A DNA stretch of 12,594 nucleotides from DAOTVD01 sp034437075. Lineage in GTDB: Bacteria > Chloroflexota > Anaerolineae > Aggregatilineales > J027. The position numbers and the translations under genes are program-made. How positions within the stretch are numbered: the stretch's first letter is position 1; each line of letters opens with the position of its first letter. The notes beneath the pieces were generated by a model. That model worked only from the letters and a program-made list of their open reading frames with translations, made no database searches and was not told the origin of the DNA. The stretch is from positions 1 through 12,594 of the forward strand of contig DAOTVD010000417.1 in the NCBI GenBank assembly GCA_034437075.1. The letters run 5' to 3'. Shown here piece by piece: positions 5,942 to 12,594 of this stretch.

Positions 5942-7012
5942 CTAGCGAACCGCGCGTGGGCGTCGATTGAAAACATCCGCAGGATTGCCCGTGTGCACAG
6001 CGCCCGACGAGGCAGCAAAACGCCCGGCGAGTTGATGCCCACAGCCCGGACAATGGCCACCGTCGTGCAGATGATAACCCGTGATAACGTAAGCAAAGCG
6101 CTCGATACAGACTGCACGGCATTTGGGGCAATAGGTATTCTCGTAGCCACCAACGCGCCCCGCACGGTTACCCGCGTAGACATAATGCAAGCCAGCTTCG
6201 TAGCCAATTTCGGCAGCGCGGACTAATTGCTGGGCTTGGGTGTCGGGCGGGTCTTGCATCCGGTAGTCACTGTGAAACCCGGTGACGTGCCAAGGGATAT
6301 CCGGCGATACAGACGCGATAAACTCGGCGGCGTCGCGCAGTTCGGCTTCCGAGTCGTTGAAACCTGGGACGATTAACGTCACAATTTCCGTCCAGAATCC
6401 CATCTCATGCACCATCCGAATACCATCCAGAATATGGTCGAGCACGGCGCCGAGACTACGATAAGGTTTATCCCGCATTGATTTCAGGTCAATTTTATAG
6501 CCATCTGTATACGGACGTATGTATTCCAGCACGCCGCGCGTCGCGTTGCCATTGGAAATGTACAGGGTCGTTAGCCCGGCAGCGCGCGCCTGGCGGAAGA
6601 TTTCTACGGCCCATTCAGATGTAATCAAGGGCTCATTATAGCTACTCGCGATATTCTGGGCGCCATTGCGGGTGGCCATAGCCACGAGTTCCGCCGCCGA
6701 GACTTCCATGGGTGGTCGCCCGGCGTTAGCATCCCGCAAGGCTTGCGAGGTGTCCCAGTTTTGGCAATATGAACAGTGTAGGTCGCAGCCCAACATCCCG
6801 AAAGTGAGTGTGTCCGAACCCGGATACACATGGAAAAAAGGTTTCTTTTCGGTCGGGTCGCACTGTAACGCTGCCACATAATCCGCAGGGACATACAACG
6901 TGCCTGCAACGTTATAACGTACCTGGCAAATACCCCGGGCGCCGGGCTTGATGGTGCAATTGTGCGCACAGGCATAGCAATGCACGCGCTCGTCGGCGAG
7001 CTTGTGATACAA
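5942..7012 (-). CDS. amrS: AmmeMemoRadiSam-type radical SAM enzyme (main frame)
   Basis: Radical SAM protein that binds a [4Fe-4S] cluster through C76, C80 and C83 of 'GCDLHCSYCQNW' and would cleave SAM to a 5'-deoxyadenosyl radical. Numbering is from the TTG at 7012. An N-terminal four-Cys cluster 'C-Y-A-C-A-H-N-C ... G-I-C' (12, 15, 19, 29) and 'QCDPTEKKPFFH' (50-61) are hallmarks of AmrS and of PflA-like relatives. Also typical are 'SSYNEPLI' (123-130), 'ISNGNAT' (152-158), 'GYKIDLK' (171-177), 'PGFNDS' (216-221) and 'YVYAGN' (277-282). Two CxxC pairs near the end (295/298 and 321/324) suggest a zinc or rubredoxin-like knuckle. The physiological reaction of AmrS is unknown to me; its usual AMMECR1 and Memo partners are absent here. 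No ATG lies in this frame before a TGA at 7034-7036, and the natural start is probably the ATG at 7152 in another frame. Confidence 0.88.
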   Translation of the reverse strand: MYHKLADERVHCYACAHNCTIKPGARGICQVRYNVAGTLYVPADYVAALQCDPTEKKPFFHVYPGSDTLTFGMLGCDLHCSYCQNWDTSQALRDANAGRPPMEVSAAELVAMATRNGAQNIASSYNEPLITSEWAVEIFRQARAAGLTTLYISNGNATRGVLEYIRPYTDGYKIDLKSMRDKPYRSLGAVLDHILDGIRMVHEMGFWTEIVTLIVPGFNDSEAELRDAAEFIASVSPDIPWHVTGFHSDYRMQDPPDTQAQQLVRAAEIGYEAGLHYVYAGNRAGRVGGYENTYCPKCRAVCIERFAYVITGYHLHDGGHCPGCGHQLAGRFAASSGAVHTGNPADVFNRRPRAVR

Positions 7013-7152
7013 CTCCCAGGGCGCACCATAGGATCAATAATCTGAGCAGTGGGCACATCCCCCGCCAGGGGGCGACGCAAGCGCGCAGTATTGGACATCA
7101 GATCAATATTATTGACGGGCACATCAACCCGTTTTGGTTGTTGTTCGGGCAT
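7013..7152 (-). pseudogene. Frameshifted 5' segment of the amrS-like gene
   Basis: An ATG at 7152, preceded by a GGGGAAG-type Shine-Dalgarno about eight bases away, opens a frame of about 45 codons ending in '...AQIIDPMVRP', then drifts into a nonsense frame. Adding one C to the CCC run at 7019-7021 (minus strand) gives 'DPMVRPWELYHKLADERVHC', which joins smoothly to the radical SAM frame and yields a protein of about 403 aa. Either one base was lost in this organism or the assembly has an error. Without it, translation of the enzyme would need the TTG at 7012, which has no evident ribosome binding site. Confidence 0.6.
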
Positions 7153-7230
7153 ATGTGGCTTCCCCCCCGTAAACTAAATGAATTTATTACGGATACCTTA
7201 ACAGAAATTATGCAAGGTCACCACGGCAAT

Positions 7231-8415
7231 TTACAATTCATCGGCAAGTTGACGAAAAATAACGGCAACCAGCGTTTGGGCATGCAGATAGGCATGATCG
7301 CCGACCGGCCCTAACGCACTCAGCGCAAAAAAGCCAATAAGCGGTACATGCCCCAGGGCGGCCTGCACAATGGATAAGTCCTTATCGGGTTCTTCGTATA
7401 AATTCTGGCCGCGTCCTACACATGTGAACAACAATGCTCCGGCGGGTGGCGGCGCGAATTGTTGTGGGACTAACAACATATCCAACTCAGCCGCCGCGAT
7501 CTCGGCGTCGCGTAGATGAAATTGGATGACATCCCCCACCTGGACATAATCGCCAATTGCAATCACATCACTCTCTTGATGCACCCCCATAACGCCCCGA
7601 ATGATAAAATCTCCTGGCTGTGCAAATTCGCCAAGTTGCTGCACCACCCGCCCCACATGCAACCCATTTTGTATTCGCTCAGGGTCTATGCGGGGTAATG
7701 AGGCCATTGCTTCTTGCAAACATAACATCGGAGAGCGGTCTTCGAGTGACATGATTAAATTACGTTGGGCAGCGGATACAATATAGGGCATCCCAAAAGG
7801 CCGGCACCCTTGGCTGACAACCACATCAACCGCTAACGCGCCGCCAAGAGCCAAGCCCACGACCCCGCGCGTATGCACCTCACCATCCAGCAACAGCGCT
7901 TGTTCTCCATTAGGTTGGGTAGCAGTCGCCATGCCACCGACAATCGGTACCCCAGGGTAACAGCGTTCGAACACCCCCAACACGTCTTCCATGGGCGTCG
8001 ACAGCGGGTCTGCCAATAGGATAAACAATTTTGGCGGCTCAACGACATCCAGGCCATTTTGGATGAATGACTCGTTGGCTAATGCATCCGGCCAATCGGC
8101 ATAAGGCAGCGCGAAGCCTGTCATTTGAACATCGGGTAATATCGCGCATAACACCGCTATAGCTGGGGCATACTCGTACTCATGCGTCTCGCTGATCACA
8201 CCGGCAGCGGCACAGCCTATGCACACCTGGGGCTGAAAGCGCCCCCGCAAACGTGCCTGAAAATCGACAGCCACAAGCGCATAGTGCGGAGAAAAAAACA
8301 CCACCATCAGATCAATCGAACGACCCTGTAACTTATCCGCCAAGCTAGCGATGAGTTCTTCGATTACATTACCCGTCACATCTTGTTCGGTGACGCTTGC
8401 CGACACGAACTGCAT
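7231..8415 (-). CDS. FIST domain signalling/sensory protein (394 aa)
   Basis: FIST_N plus FIST_C architecture. The N-terminal part has 'DLMVVFFSPHYA', then the Cys/Gly turn 'CIGCAAAGVI', then 'PKLFILLADPLS' and 'VPIVGGMAT'. The C-terminal part has 'QGCRPFGMPYIVSAAQRNLIMSL', 'GDFIIRGVMGV' and a closing 'GALLFTCVGRG ... VPLIGFFALSALGPVG'. Such domains are thought to bind small ligands, perhaps amino acids, and usually feed signal-transduction pathways. Here the domain stands alone without kinase, cyclase or receiver. No signal peptide or membrane segment is seen, so it is likely cytoplasmic. I chose the ATG at 8415 because AAGGGAGG lies six bases before it; an upstream in-frame TTG at 8460 adds 15 residues but has no such site. 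Confidence 0.85.
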   Translation of the reverse strand: MQFVSASVTEQDVTGNVIEELIASLADKLQGRSIDLMVVFFSPHYALVAVDFQARLRGRFQPQVCIGCAAAGVISETHEYEYAPAIAVLCAILPDVQMTGFALPYADWPDALANESFIQNGLDVVEPPKLFILLADPLSTPMEDVLGVFERCYPGVPIVGGMATATQPNGEQALLLDGEVHTRGVVGLALGGALAVDVVVSQGCRPFGMPYIVSAAQRNLIMSLEDRSPMLCLQEAMASLPRIDPERIQNGLHVGRVVQQLGEFAQPGDFIIRGVMGVHQESDVIAIGDYVQVGDVIQFHLRDAEIAAAELDMLLVPQQFAPPPAGALLFTCVGRGQNLYEEPDKDLSIVQAALGHVPLIGFFALSALGPVGDHAYLHAQTLVAVIFRQLADEL

Positions 8416-8421
8416 GCGCTG

Positions 8422-8429
8422 CCTCCCTT
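8422..8429 (-). promoter_or_regulatory. Strong ribosome binding site for the FIST gene
   Basis: AAGGGAGG on the minus strand, six bases from the ATG at 8415. It decides the start in favour of 394 aa over the 409-aa reading. Confidence 0.8.
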
Positions 8430-8460
8430 TTGAAAAATCACCTTCGGCCTGTTCGCACAA

Positions 8461-8588
8461 GTCAATAGCCTTTGTCGCATCTCTTGCATAGGGTTATTGG
8501 CATTTTTATAAATAACTATTATCGTACTATAAGTATACACTATTTCCATAATGCATGCTGATGTACTTAGCAGGCTGTGACAAAGGTA
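8461..8588. other. AT-rich spacer upstream of the FIST gene
   Basis: AT-rich stretch between the MpaB-like stop and the FIST gene. On the minus strand TATACT (near 8534) and a TTGACT (near 8460) resemble promoter elements, but neither has a convincing partner at the right distance. No small gene or hairpin with a U-tract is seen. Confidence 0.3.
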
Positions 8589-9443
8589 CTATGAGCCTAG
8601 ATCATCTATTTGGTAGCCGTGGGGATATGTCCGATTGGGGACATGCGTGAAGCGGTAAGGCTCGCGCCGGGGTGGAAAAAACCGTGCCCATAGCGCATAG
8701 CCGCGCAACAACCCGCGCAATAAACGTCGCTCTAGCGGGTGCACCACCGGAAAACCCAGAGCTTGCGCCAAAGCTGGTTCCATGGCTGCATACACGATAC
8801 GGCGGATGAGCGGCCATAACGGGCGCGGAAACCAGTTCAGAAACACGCCTAACGAAGCACGGGCTACCCGGGCGTTGCTCGGCGCATATCGATAATGGTC
8901 GCGTTCATACGCTTCCATAAATTCATAAAACTCATCGTAAGACGCTGGAATGTTCTGTATGCCCATTTGTTGGCCGATGGCTCGCCAAAAATAGAAATAG
9001 GCCAGCCGTTCATGCTCGGTGCTGCGGCGCCAACCGAGCAATTTATTCCAGCGCTCCGGCTCGTATATAAACGAGGCCAAAACGTACAAAAAATCGTCAT
9101 TCGAAATCGCGAAGCGACCATGTAAGGCATTCATGCGCCGGATGGCCGCTTGGCCACGCGGGCTGCTATAGCCATGTTCGCCCATCTCAGCGATAATCAA
9201 GGCCGTATCATCGTAGCGCTTCTGGCCGTGATGCCGAAAATTCCCGGTTTGGTCTAGCAAGGCTGAAATACTCGGCACGGCGTATGTCCGAAAAAGGGCA
9301 AATTCCAAGGCTCGTTGGGCCGCAAATGGAAAATGATAGGCGCCAGATAGAAAGACAATCTGCTCATGTTGGGTTTGTGGATCGAGACGGTGAATGTCAG
9401 CAAAAATTCGCCGCCTATGCTGGTAACGCAACAGCCAGAACAT
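8589..9443 (-). CDS. MpaB / DUF2236 oxygenase-like protein (284 aa)
   Basis: Belongs to the family that includes the fungal ER-bound oxygenase MpaB and the catalytic domain of latex-clearing rubber oxygenases. Family features seen are the opening 'IHRLDPQTQHEQIVFL' (17-32), 'ALFRTYAVPSISALLDQTGNF' (49-69), 'QKRYDDTALII' (74-84), 'MNALHGRFAISNDDFLYVLASFIYEPERW' (104-132) and 'YFWRAIGQQMGIQNIPASYDE' (151-171). H108 is a plausible heme ligand by position. Characterised relatives are heme-dependent, but the substrate of this one is unknown. No Tat or Sec signal is visible, so it is probably intracellular or loosely membrane associated. The ATG at 9443 is 14 bases from GAGGAG; a CTG two codons upstream would have better spacing. 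It is the first gene of the minus-strand series. Confidence 0.8.
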   Translation of the reverse strand: MFWLLRYQHRRRIFADIHRLDPQTQHEQIVFLSGAYHFPFAAQRALEFALFRTYAVPSISALLDQTGNFRHHGQKRYDDTALIIAEMGEHGYSSPRGQAAIRRMNALHGRFAISNDDFLYVLASFIYEPERWNKLLGWRRSTEHERLAYFYFWRAIGQQMGIQNIPASYDEFYEFMEAYERDHYRYAPSNARVARASLGVFLNWFPRPLWPLIRRIVYAAMEPALAQALGFPVVHPLERRLLRGLLRGYALWARFFPPRREPYRFTHVPNRTYPHGYQIDDLGS

Positions 9444-9492
9444 TCTCAGAACAATGTCTCCTCAATGAACGATGCAGCACATCGTGTGCCCA

Positions 9493-9521
9493 AATGTAGC
9501 GCTTTTGAAAACAATATTCAA
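9493..9521 (-). promoter_or_regulatory. Candidate minus-strand promoter for the MpaB-like gene
   Basis: Minus-strand TTGAAT (9516-9521) and TACATT (9493-9498) are 17 bp apart, each matching four of six sigma70 consensus positions. Transcription would start near 9486, giving a leader of about 43 nt. Confidence 0.4.
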
Positions 9522-9536
9522 GCATTTACACGCTTG
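9505..9536. promoter_or_regulatory. Two overlapping palindromes between divergent promoters
   Basis: TTGAA-N7-TTCAA (9505-9521) and CAAGC-N8-GCTTG (9519-9536) lie in the divergent promoter region. The second covers part of both predicted -35 boxes, which suits a shared operator. No regulator gene adjoins it, so the binding protein is unknown. Confidence 0.4.
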
Positions 9537-9561
9537 CACGTTTTACCATCATTGTCATAAT
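9534..9561 (+). promoter_or_regulatory. Candidate plus-strand promoter for the GH31 gene
   Basis: TTGCAC (9534-9539) and CATAAT (9556-9561) are 16 bp apart. The -10 matches five of six positions and the -35 three of six. The start would be near 9568, with GAAAGAG (9581-9587) as ribosome binding site nine bases before the ATG at 9597. Confidence 0.4.
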
Positions 9562-9596
9562 CAGACAAGTTAACTCATCCGAAAGAGACTTTTTCG

Positions 9597-12047
9597 ATGC
9601 GCCTGCCCCACAAAATTCCTGCCAATCTAACGAGTCAGAACGGCCATACGCTGACCTTTTCCGGCGGTCTAGGTAGTCAGCTAACCCTCAGTGCGTTAAC
9701 GCACACCATCTTGCGGGTTCAACATTGGCCAGACGGCACCCCGCGTTTAACCCGCACTTGGGCGGTCGTGGCCCCTGGCGAAAATGACACACCACCGGAA
9801 GGACGCCCTCGGGCCAACTTGCAGGGTTTTGATTTGCCGCACATCATACACTCTACGTATGCGGATGGCTTTGGGTTGCGCTTACAGACTGACATCCTTG
9901 AAATCGAGGTCAACCTGGCTGATTTCCGCCTATCCTGGGCGCGGCGCGCGGATGGTGCCACCTTTGCTGCCGATGCCAGTGCCCGCGCTTATCCTTATGA
10001 CCGCGCCGGGCGATCCGTCTGGCATTACATGCAGCGTATGCCCCACGAGCATTATTACGGTTTTGGGGAACGAAGCGGCCCCTTAGATAAAGCGGGCCTA
10101 CGCATGACGATGAAGAACATGGATGCGCTGGGGTATGATGCCATGCATGGCGATCCATTGTATAAGCATATCCCGTTTTATATCACGCTCAATACTGAAC
10201 ACAACATCGCGTATGGGCTGCTGTACGACAACTTTGCGACCACTCATTTCGACATGGGCCGCGAGATCGATGCGTATTACGGCTACTATCGCGGCTATCA
10301 CGCCGAAGATGGCGACCTAGATTACTATTTCATCTACGGGCCAACTATCGCGAACGTAGTGCAACAATTAAGCGGGCTTATCGGGCGCATGGCCTTGCCG
10401 CCGCGCTGGTCGTTGGGCTTTTTAGGCTCTACGATGAGCTACACCGAAGCAGATAACGCGCAAGAACAATTAGCTGGTTTCGCTGATCTGTGCGCAGAGC
10501 ACGACATCCCGTGTGATATGTTTCATCTGTCGTCTGGTTATACCACGGGTGAAGACGACGGCAACCGCTATGTGTTCAACTGGAACCGCCAGCGTGTTCC
10601 CGACCCCCAAGCGATGGTGGCGCATTTTCACCAGGCAGGCATCCGCGTGGCGGCTAACGTCAAACCCTACCTGCTGACTATCCACCCGCGTTATAACGAG
10701 GTCGCAGGCTTCGACGGCTTCATTCGCGATCCCGACGACAACCGCCCTGCCCTCACGACTTTATGGAGCGGGGGCGCGCTGGAAAGCGCCAGCGGCGCTT
10801 TTCTGGATTTTACAGCGCCACGCACCGTTAACTGGTGGCAAGCCAACCTGGCCCAACATCTGCTCGACTACGGCATTGACGCCATCTGGAATGACAATAA
10901 CGAATTCGAATTATGGGATGATGAGGCGTTCGGCGCTGGCCATGGCGAACCCATTCGCCTGGGTCTGTCTCGCCCGGTGCAAACCTTGCTCATGACGCGC
11001 GCATCGTTTGAGGCCCAACAGACCGCACGGCCCGCCGAGCGCCCGTATGTCTTGTGCCGCTCCGGTATGCCAGGCGTGCAACGCTACGCCCAAACTTGGT
11101 CGGGCGATAACACAACGAGCTGGGAATCTCTGCGCTACAGCATCCCGATGGGGTTGGGCCTGAGCCTGAGCGGCTTACCAAACACGGGGCATGACGTTGG
11201 TGGCTTCTACGGCCCCAAACCCGACCCCGAATTATTTTTGCGCTGGGTTCAATGTGGCGTATTTATGCCGCGCTTTTGCATCCATTCGTTTAATGACGAT
11301 GGTAGCGTCAACGAGCCATGGATGTATCCAGACGTTTTGCCGCAGGTGCGCGAGGCCATGCAGTTTCGGTACCGCCTGATGCCCTACTTGTATAGCCTGT
11401 TCTATGCAGCAACCACCGAGGGCGCACCCATTCAGCGCCCGTTGGTCTATGCTTATCAGGATGACCCGCGCACCCATCAGGAATCATTTCAGTTTTTGCT
11501 CGGCCCCCATTTAATGGTCGCGCCTGTGCTAGAAGCCGATGCCCGCACCCGGGCCGTTTATCTGCCCGCCGGGGTGCGTTGGTGCAACTTTCATACGGGC
11601 GCCTGGCACGCTGGGGGGCAAAGTCTCTCTGTGCCCGCCCCCCTAGAGATGATCCCTCTGTTTGCGCCCGCTGGCAGCATTATCCCCCTAGGAAAGCCCA
11701 TGCGGCATGTCGGCGCGCAACCCGATGACCTGCGTGAGGTGCTCATCTTCCCTGCCCCAGAGGGCGGCGAGGGTACATTTACGCTCGTCGAAGATGATGG
11801 GGTCAGCGTAGGTTACAAAAGTGGCGACGTTGCGCAGGTTCATTTATCTTTCCAGGCCGCCCGCGAGCACGTAACTATTCGCGTCAAAATAGAGGGGGAT
11901 TACCCTCTGCCTTACGAGCACATCACGTTTATTTTGCCACCGGGCGACGATCGTAGCCTGATTGCTGATGTAACCCTTCAAGCGGGCCAAAATAGCGAAA
12001 CAAACGCGACCACCGCGACACTCCGCGTGGCTGATCTTCTAAAGTAG
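9597..12047 (+). CDS. GH31 family alpha-glucosidase (816 aa)
   Basis: Glycoside hydrolase family 31, a retaining enzyme removing alpha-linked glucose (or another alpha-glycosyl group) from oligosaccharide ends. The N-terminal beta domain (to about 260) includes 'YYGFGERSGPLDKAG' (152-166). The (beta/alpha)8 barrel starts near 'ALPPRWSLGFLGST' and holds the nucleophile D433 in 'IWNDNNEFE' and the acid/base D504 in 'TWSGDNTTSWE'. 'GHDVGGFYG' follows, then C-terminal beta domains from about 620 ('QFRYRLMPYLYSLFY', 'GPHLMVAPV', 'FTLVEDDG'). The length is normal. The 'WNDNNE' form of the nucleophile motif, where many members have 'DMNE', places it in a subgroup whose specificity I cannot name. There is no signal peptide, so it should act on imported sugars. 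The 3' end overlaps the next gene by 9 bp. Confidence 0.92.
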   Translation: MRLPHKIPANLTSQNGHTLTFSGGLGSQLTLSALTHTILRVQHWPDGTPRLTRTWAVVAPGENDTPPEGRPRANLQGFDLPHIIHSTYADGFGLRLQTDILEIEVNLADFRLSWARRADGATFAADASARAYPYDRAGRSVWHYMQRMPHEHYYGFGERSGPLDKAGLRMTMKNMDALGYDAMHGDPLYKHIPFYITLNTEHNIAYGLLYDNFATTHFDMGREIDAYYGYYRGYHAEDGDLDYYFIYGPTIANVVQQLSGLIGRMALPPRWSLGFLGSTMSYTEADNAQEQLAGFADLCAEHDIPCDMFHLSSGYTTGEDDGNRYVFNWNRQRVPDPQAMVAHFHQAGIRVAANVKPYLLTIHPRYNEVAGFDGFIRDPDDNRPALTTLWSGGALESASGAFLDFTAPRTVNWWQANLAQHLLDYGIDAIWNDNNEFELWDDEAFGAGHGEPIRLGLSRPVQTLLMTRASFEAQQTARPAERPYVLCRSGMPGVQRYAQTWSGDNTTSWESLRYSIPMGLGLSLSGLPNTGHDVGGFYGPKPDPELFLRWVQCGVFMPRFCIHSFNDDGSVNEPWMYPDVLPQVREAMQFRYRLMPYLYSLFYAATTEGAPIQRPLVYAYQDDPRTHQESFQFLLGPHLMVAPVLEADARTRAVYLPAGVRWCNFHTGAWHAGGQSLSVPAPLEMIPLFAPAGSIIPLGKPMRHVGAQPDDLREVLIFPAPEGGEGTFTLVEDDGVSVGYKSGDVAQVHLSFQAAREHVTIRVKIEGDYPLPYEHITFILPPGDDRSLIADVTLQAGQNSETNATTATLRVADLLK

Positions 12048-12594
12048 CCCACGCGCGCGATGTTCGCCAGGTAGCAAAGCATAGTACAGAAATTGATGTA
12101 CGGGCGCGGGTATACCAACTTCTGCGCCTAGGCGCACGACCGCGCCATTCTGCGCATCTAACTCGGAGGGACGACCAGCCATCAGATCGCGCTGCATGGA
12201 CGCGGTCGCCTCCTTGGGCAGATGATCGACATATTCCAGCGCTTGCTCGACGCCCGCTTCCGTAAGGCCAATGCCACGTGCTTTGGCCACCAACACGACC
12301 TCGCGCATGGCCTGGATCATCATCTCGCGCGTTTCGCTGAGGCTGCGCACAACCCCGGCGGGCATGCGCGTCACCGCCCCCACCCCACCCCAGGAGGCGA
12401 TAAACAGTAGCTTTTGCCACATTGCGACGGAAATATCTTCTGGGGTTTGGACGACCACCCCCGACGCTCGAAACGCCTCCGTTAGGGCTGCCACCCGCGC
12501 CGAGAGGTGCTTATCTAATTCGCCAAGTGCAACATAAGGCTCAACGCCTTCCTGCTGAATGGCCCCTGGCGCGGTAATCCAACTCAGCACCCGG
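12039..12594 (-). CDS. Ketopantoate reductase-like protein, 5' end outside window
   Basis: C-terminal part of an ApbA/PanE family NADPH-dependent reductase; the N-terminal Rossmann domain lies beyond the right edge. The frame is open to the edge, and the GTG at 12588-12590 is an internal Val. Counting from that GTG, 'MWQKLLFIASWGGVGAVT' (58-74) carries K60 at the position of the catalytic Lys, and 'RPSELDAQNGAVVRLG' (140-155) carries E143 at the catalytic Glu position. It ends with the usual 'G-I-P-A-P-V-H-Q-x-L-Y' helix. PanE converts 2-dehydropantoate to pantoate for coenzyme A synthesis. The Asn that often follows the Lys by four residues is Ile here, so this could be a paralogue with another 2-oxoacid substrate. 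It is convergent with the glucosidase gene. Confidence 0.8.
   Translation of the reverse strand, partial: RVLSWITAPGAIQQEGVEPYVALGELDKHLSARVAALTEAFRASGVVVQTPEDISVAMWQKLLFIASWGGVGAVTRMPAGVVRSLSETREMMIQAMREVVLVAKARGIGLTEAGVEQALEYVDHLPKEATASMQRDLMAGRPSELDAQNGAVVRLGAEVGIPAPVHQFLYYALLPGEHRARGLL

Noticed and set aside
6625..7011. The long continuation of the upstream frame into the radical SAM gene
   Set aside because: Beyond about codon 45 it only shadows the AmrS coding frame and has a non-protein-like composition; only the 7013-7152 part looks meaningful.
8525..8545. An operator-like palindrome around GTACTATAAGTATAC upstream of the FIST gene
   Set aside because: The arms match poorly beyond the outer three bases, and AT-rich DNA gives such matches by chance.
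11929..12420. A 163-codon minus-strand open frame overlapping the end of the glucosidase gene
   Set aside because: It is a shadow of the ketopantoate-reductase-like frame, rich in Arg, Ala and Trp with no family features.
1..12594. A defence, secretion or biosynthetic gene cluster spanning the window
   Set aside because: The genes are individually recognisable metabolic or sensory families without shared pathway logic, and no nuclease, toxin-antitoxin, synthase or transport module is present.

Overview
The window reads as bacterial chromosome of moderately high GC. The gene mix would fit a Chloroflexota (Anaerolineae-like) genome or a similar environmental bacterium: a DUF4340 protein, an AmrS-type radical SAM protein, a FIST protein, an MpaB/DUF2236 oxygenase-like protein, a divergent galactokinase and a cytoplasmic GH31 glucosidase. 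That assignment is inference from gene content; no rRNA or other marker gene is present.

Layout. Bases 1-953 (+) hold the 3' part of a DUF4340 gene, closed by a strong intrinsic terminator. Seven genes then run in one direction on the minus strand, from 9443 down to 1237: MpaB/DUF2236 oxygenase-like protein, FIST-domain sensory protein, AmrS-type radical SAM enzyme, galactokinase, a small membrane-anchored hypothetical protein, an aldehyde dehydrogenase, and a protein resembling nucleoside 2-deoxyribosyltransferases. Most spacers are 78-175 bp and most starts have a good Shine-Dalgarno. At 9444-9596 a divergent promoter region separates the MpaB-like gene from a GH31 alpha-glucosidase (9597-12047, +). 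That gene meets, tail to tail with a 9-bp overlap, a ketopantoate-reductase-like gene that runs off the right edge.

Two short non-coding inverted-repeat elements look like MITEs. Element 1 (1066-1238, 173 bp) has near-perfect 17-bp terminal inverted repeats and an exact 8-bp target duplication. It landed in the last codons of the deoxyribosyltransferase-like gene and supplies two bases of the present stop codon; the reconstructed empty site gives a protein just one residue longer. Element 2 (3810-3962, 153 bp) has imperfect 16-bp ends and a TTA duplication. The right-hand TTA is exactly the stop codon of the small membrane protein. Both insertions therefore left the proteins essentially intact while separating the genes from their original 3' flanks.

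The AmrS gene seems to have lost one base near its 5' end. A well-initiated upstream segment (7013-7152) joins the radical SAM frame if one C is added to a CCC run.

How the genes work together. GH31 glucosidase and galactokinase point to use of oligosaccharides and galactose, and the aldehyde dehydrogenase could oxidise a short sugar- or amino-acid-derived aldehyde. The remaining genes do not form a pathway I can recognise. I see no CRISPR array, rRNA, tRNA, phage module or recognisable defence operon. The best-supported novel material is the pair of small mobile elements and the AmrS frameshift.
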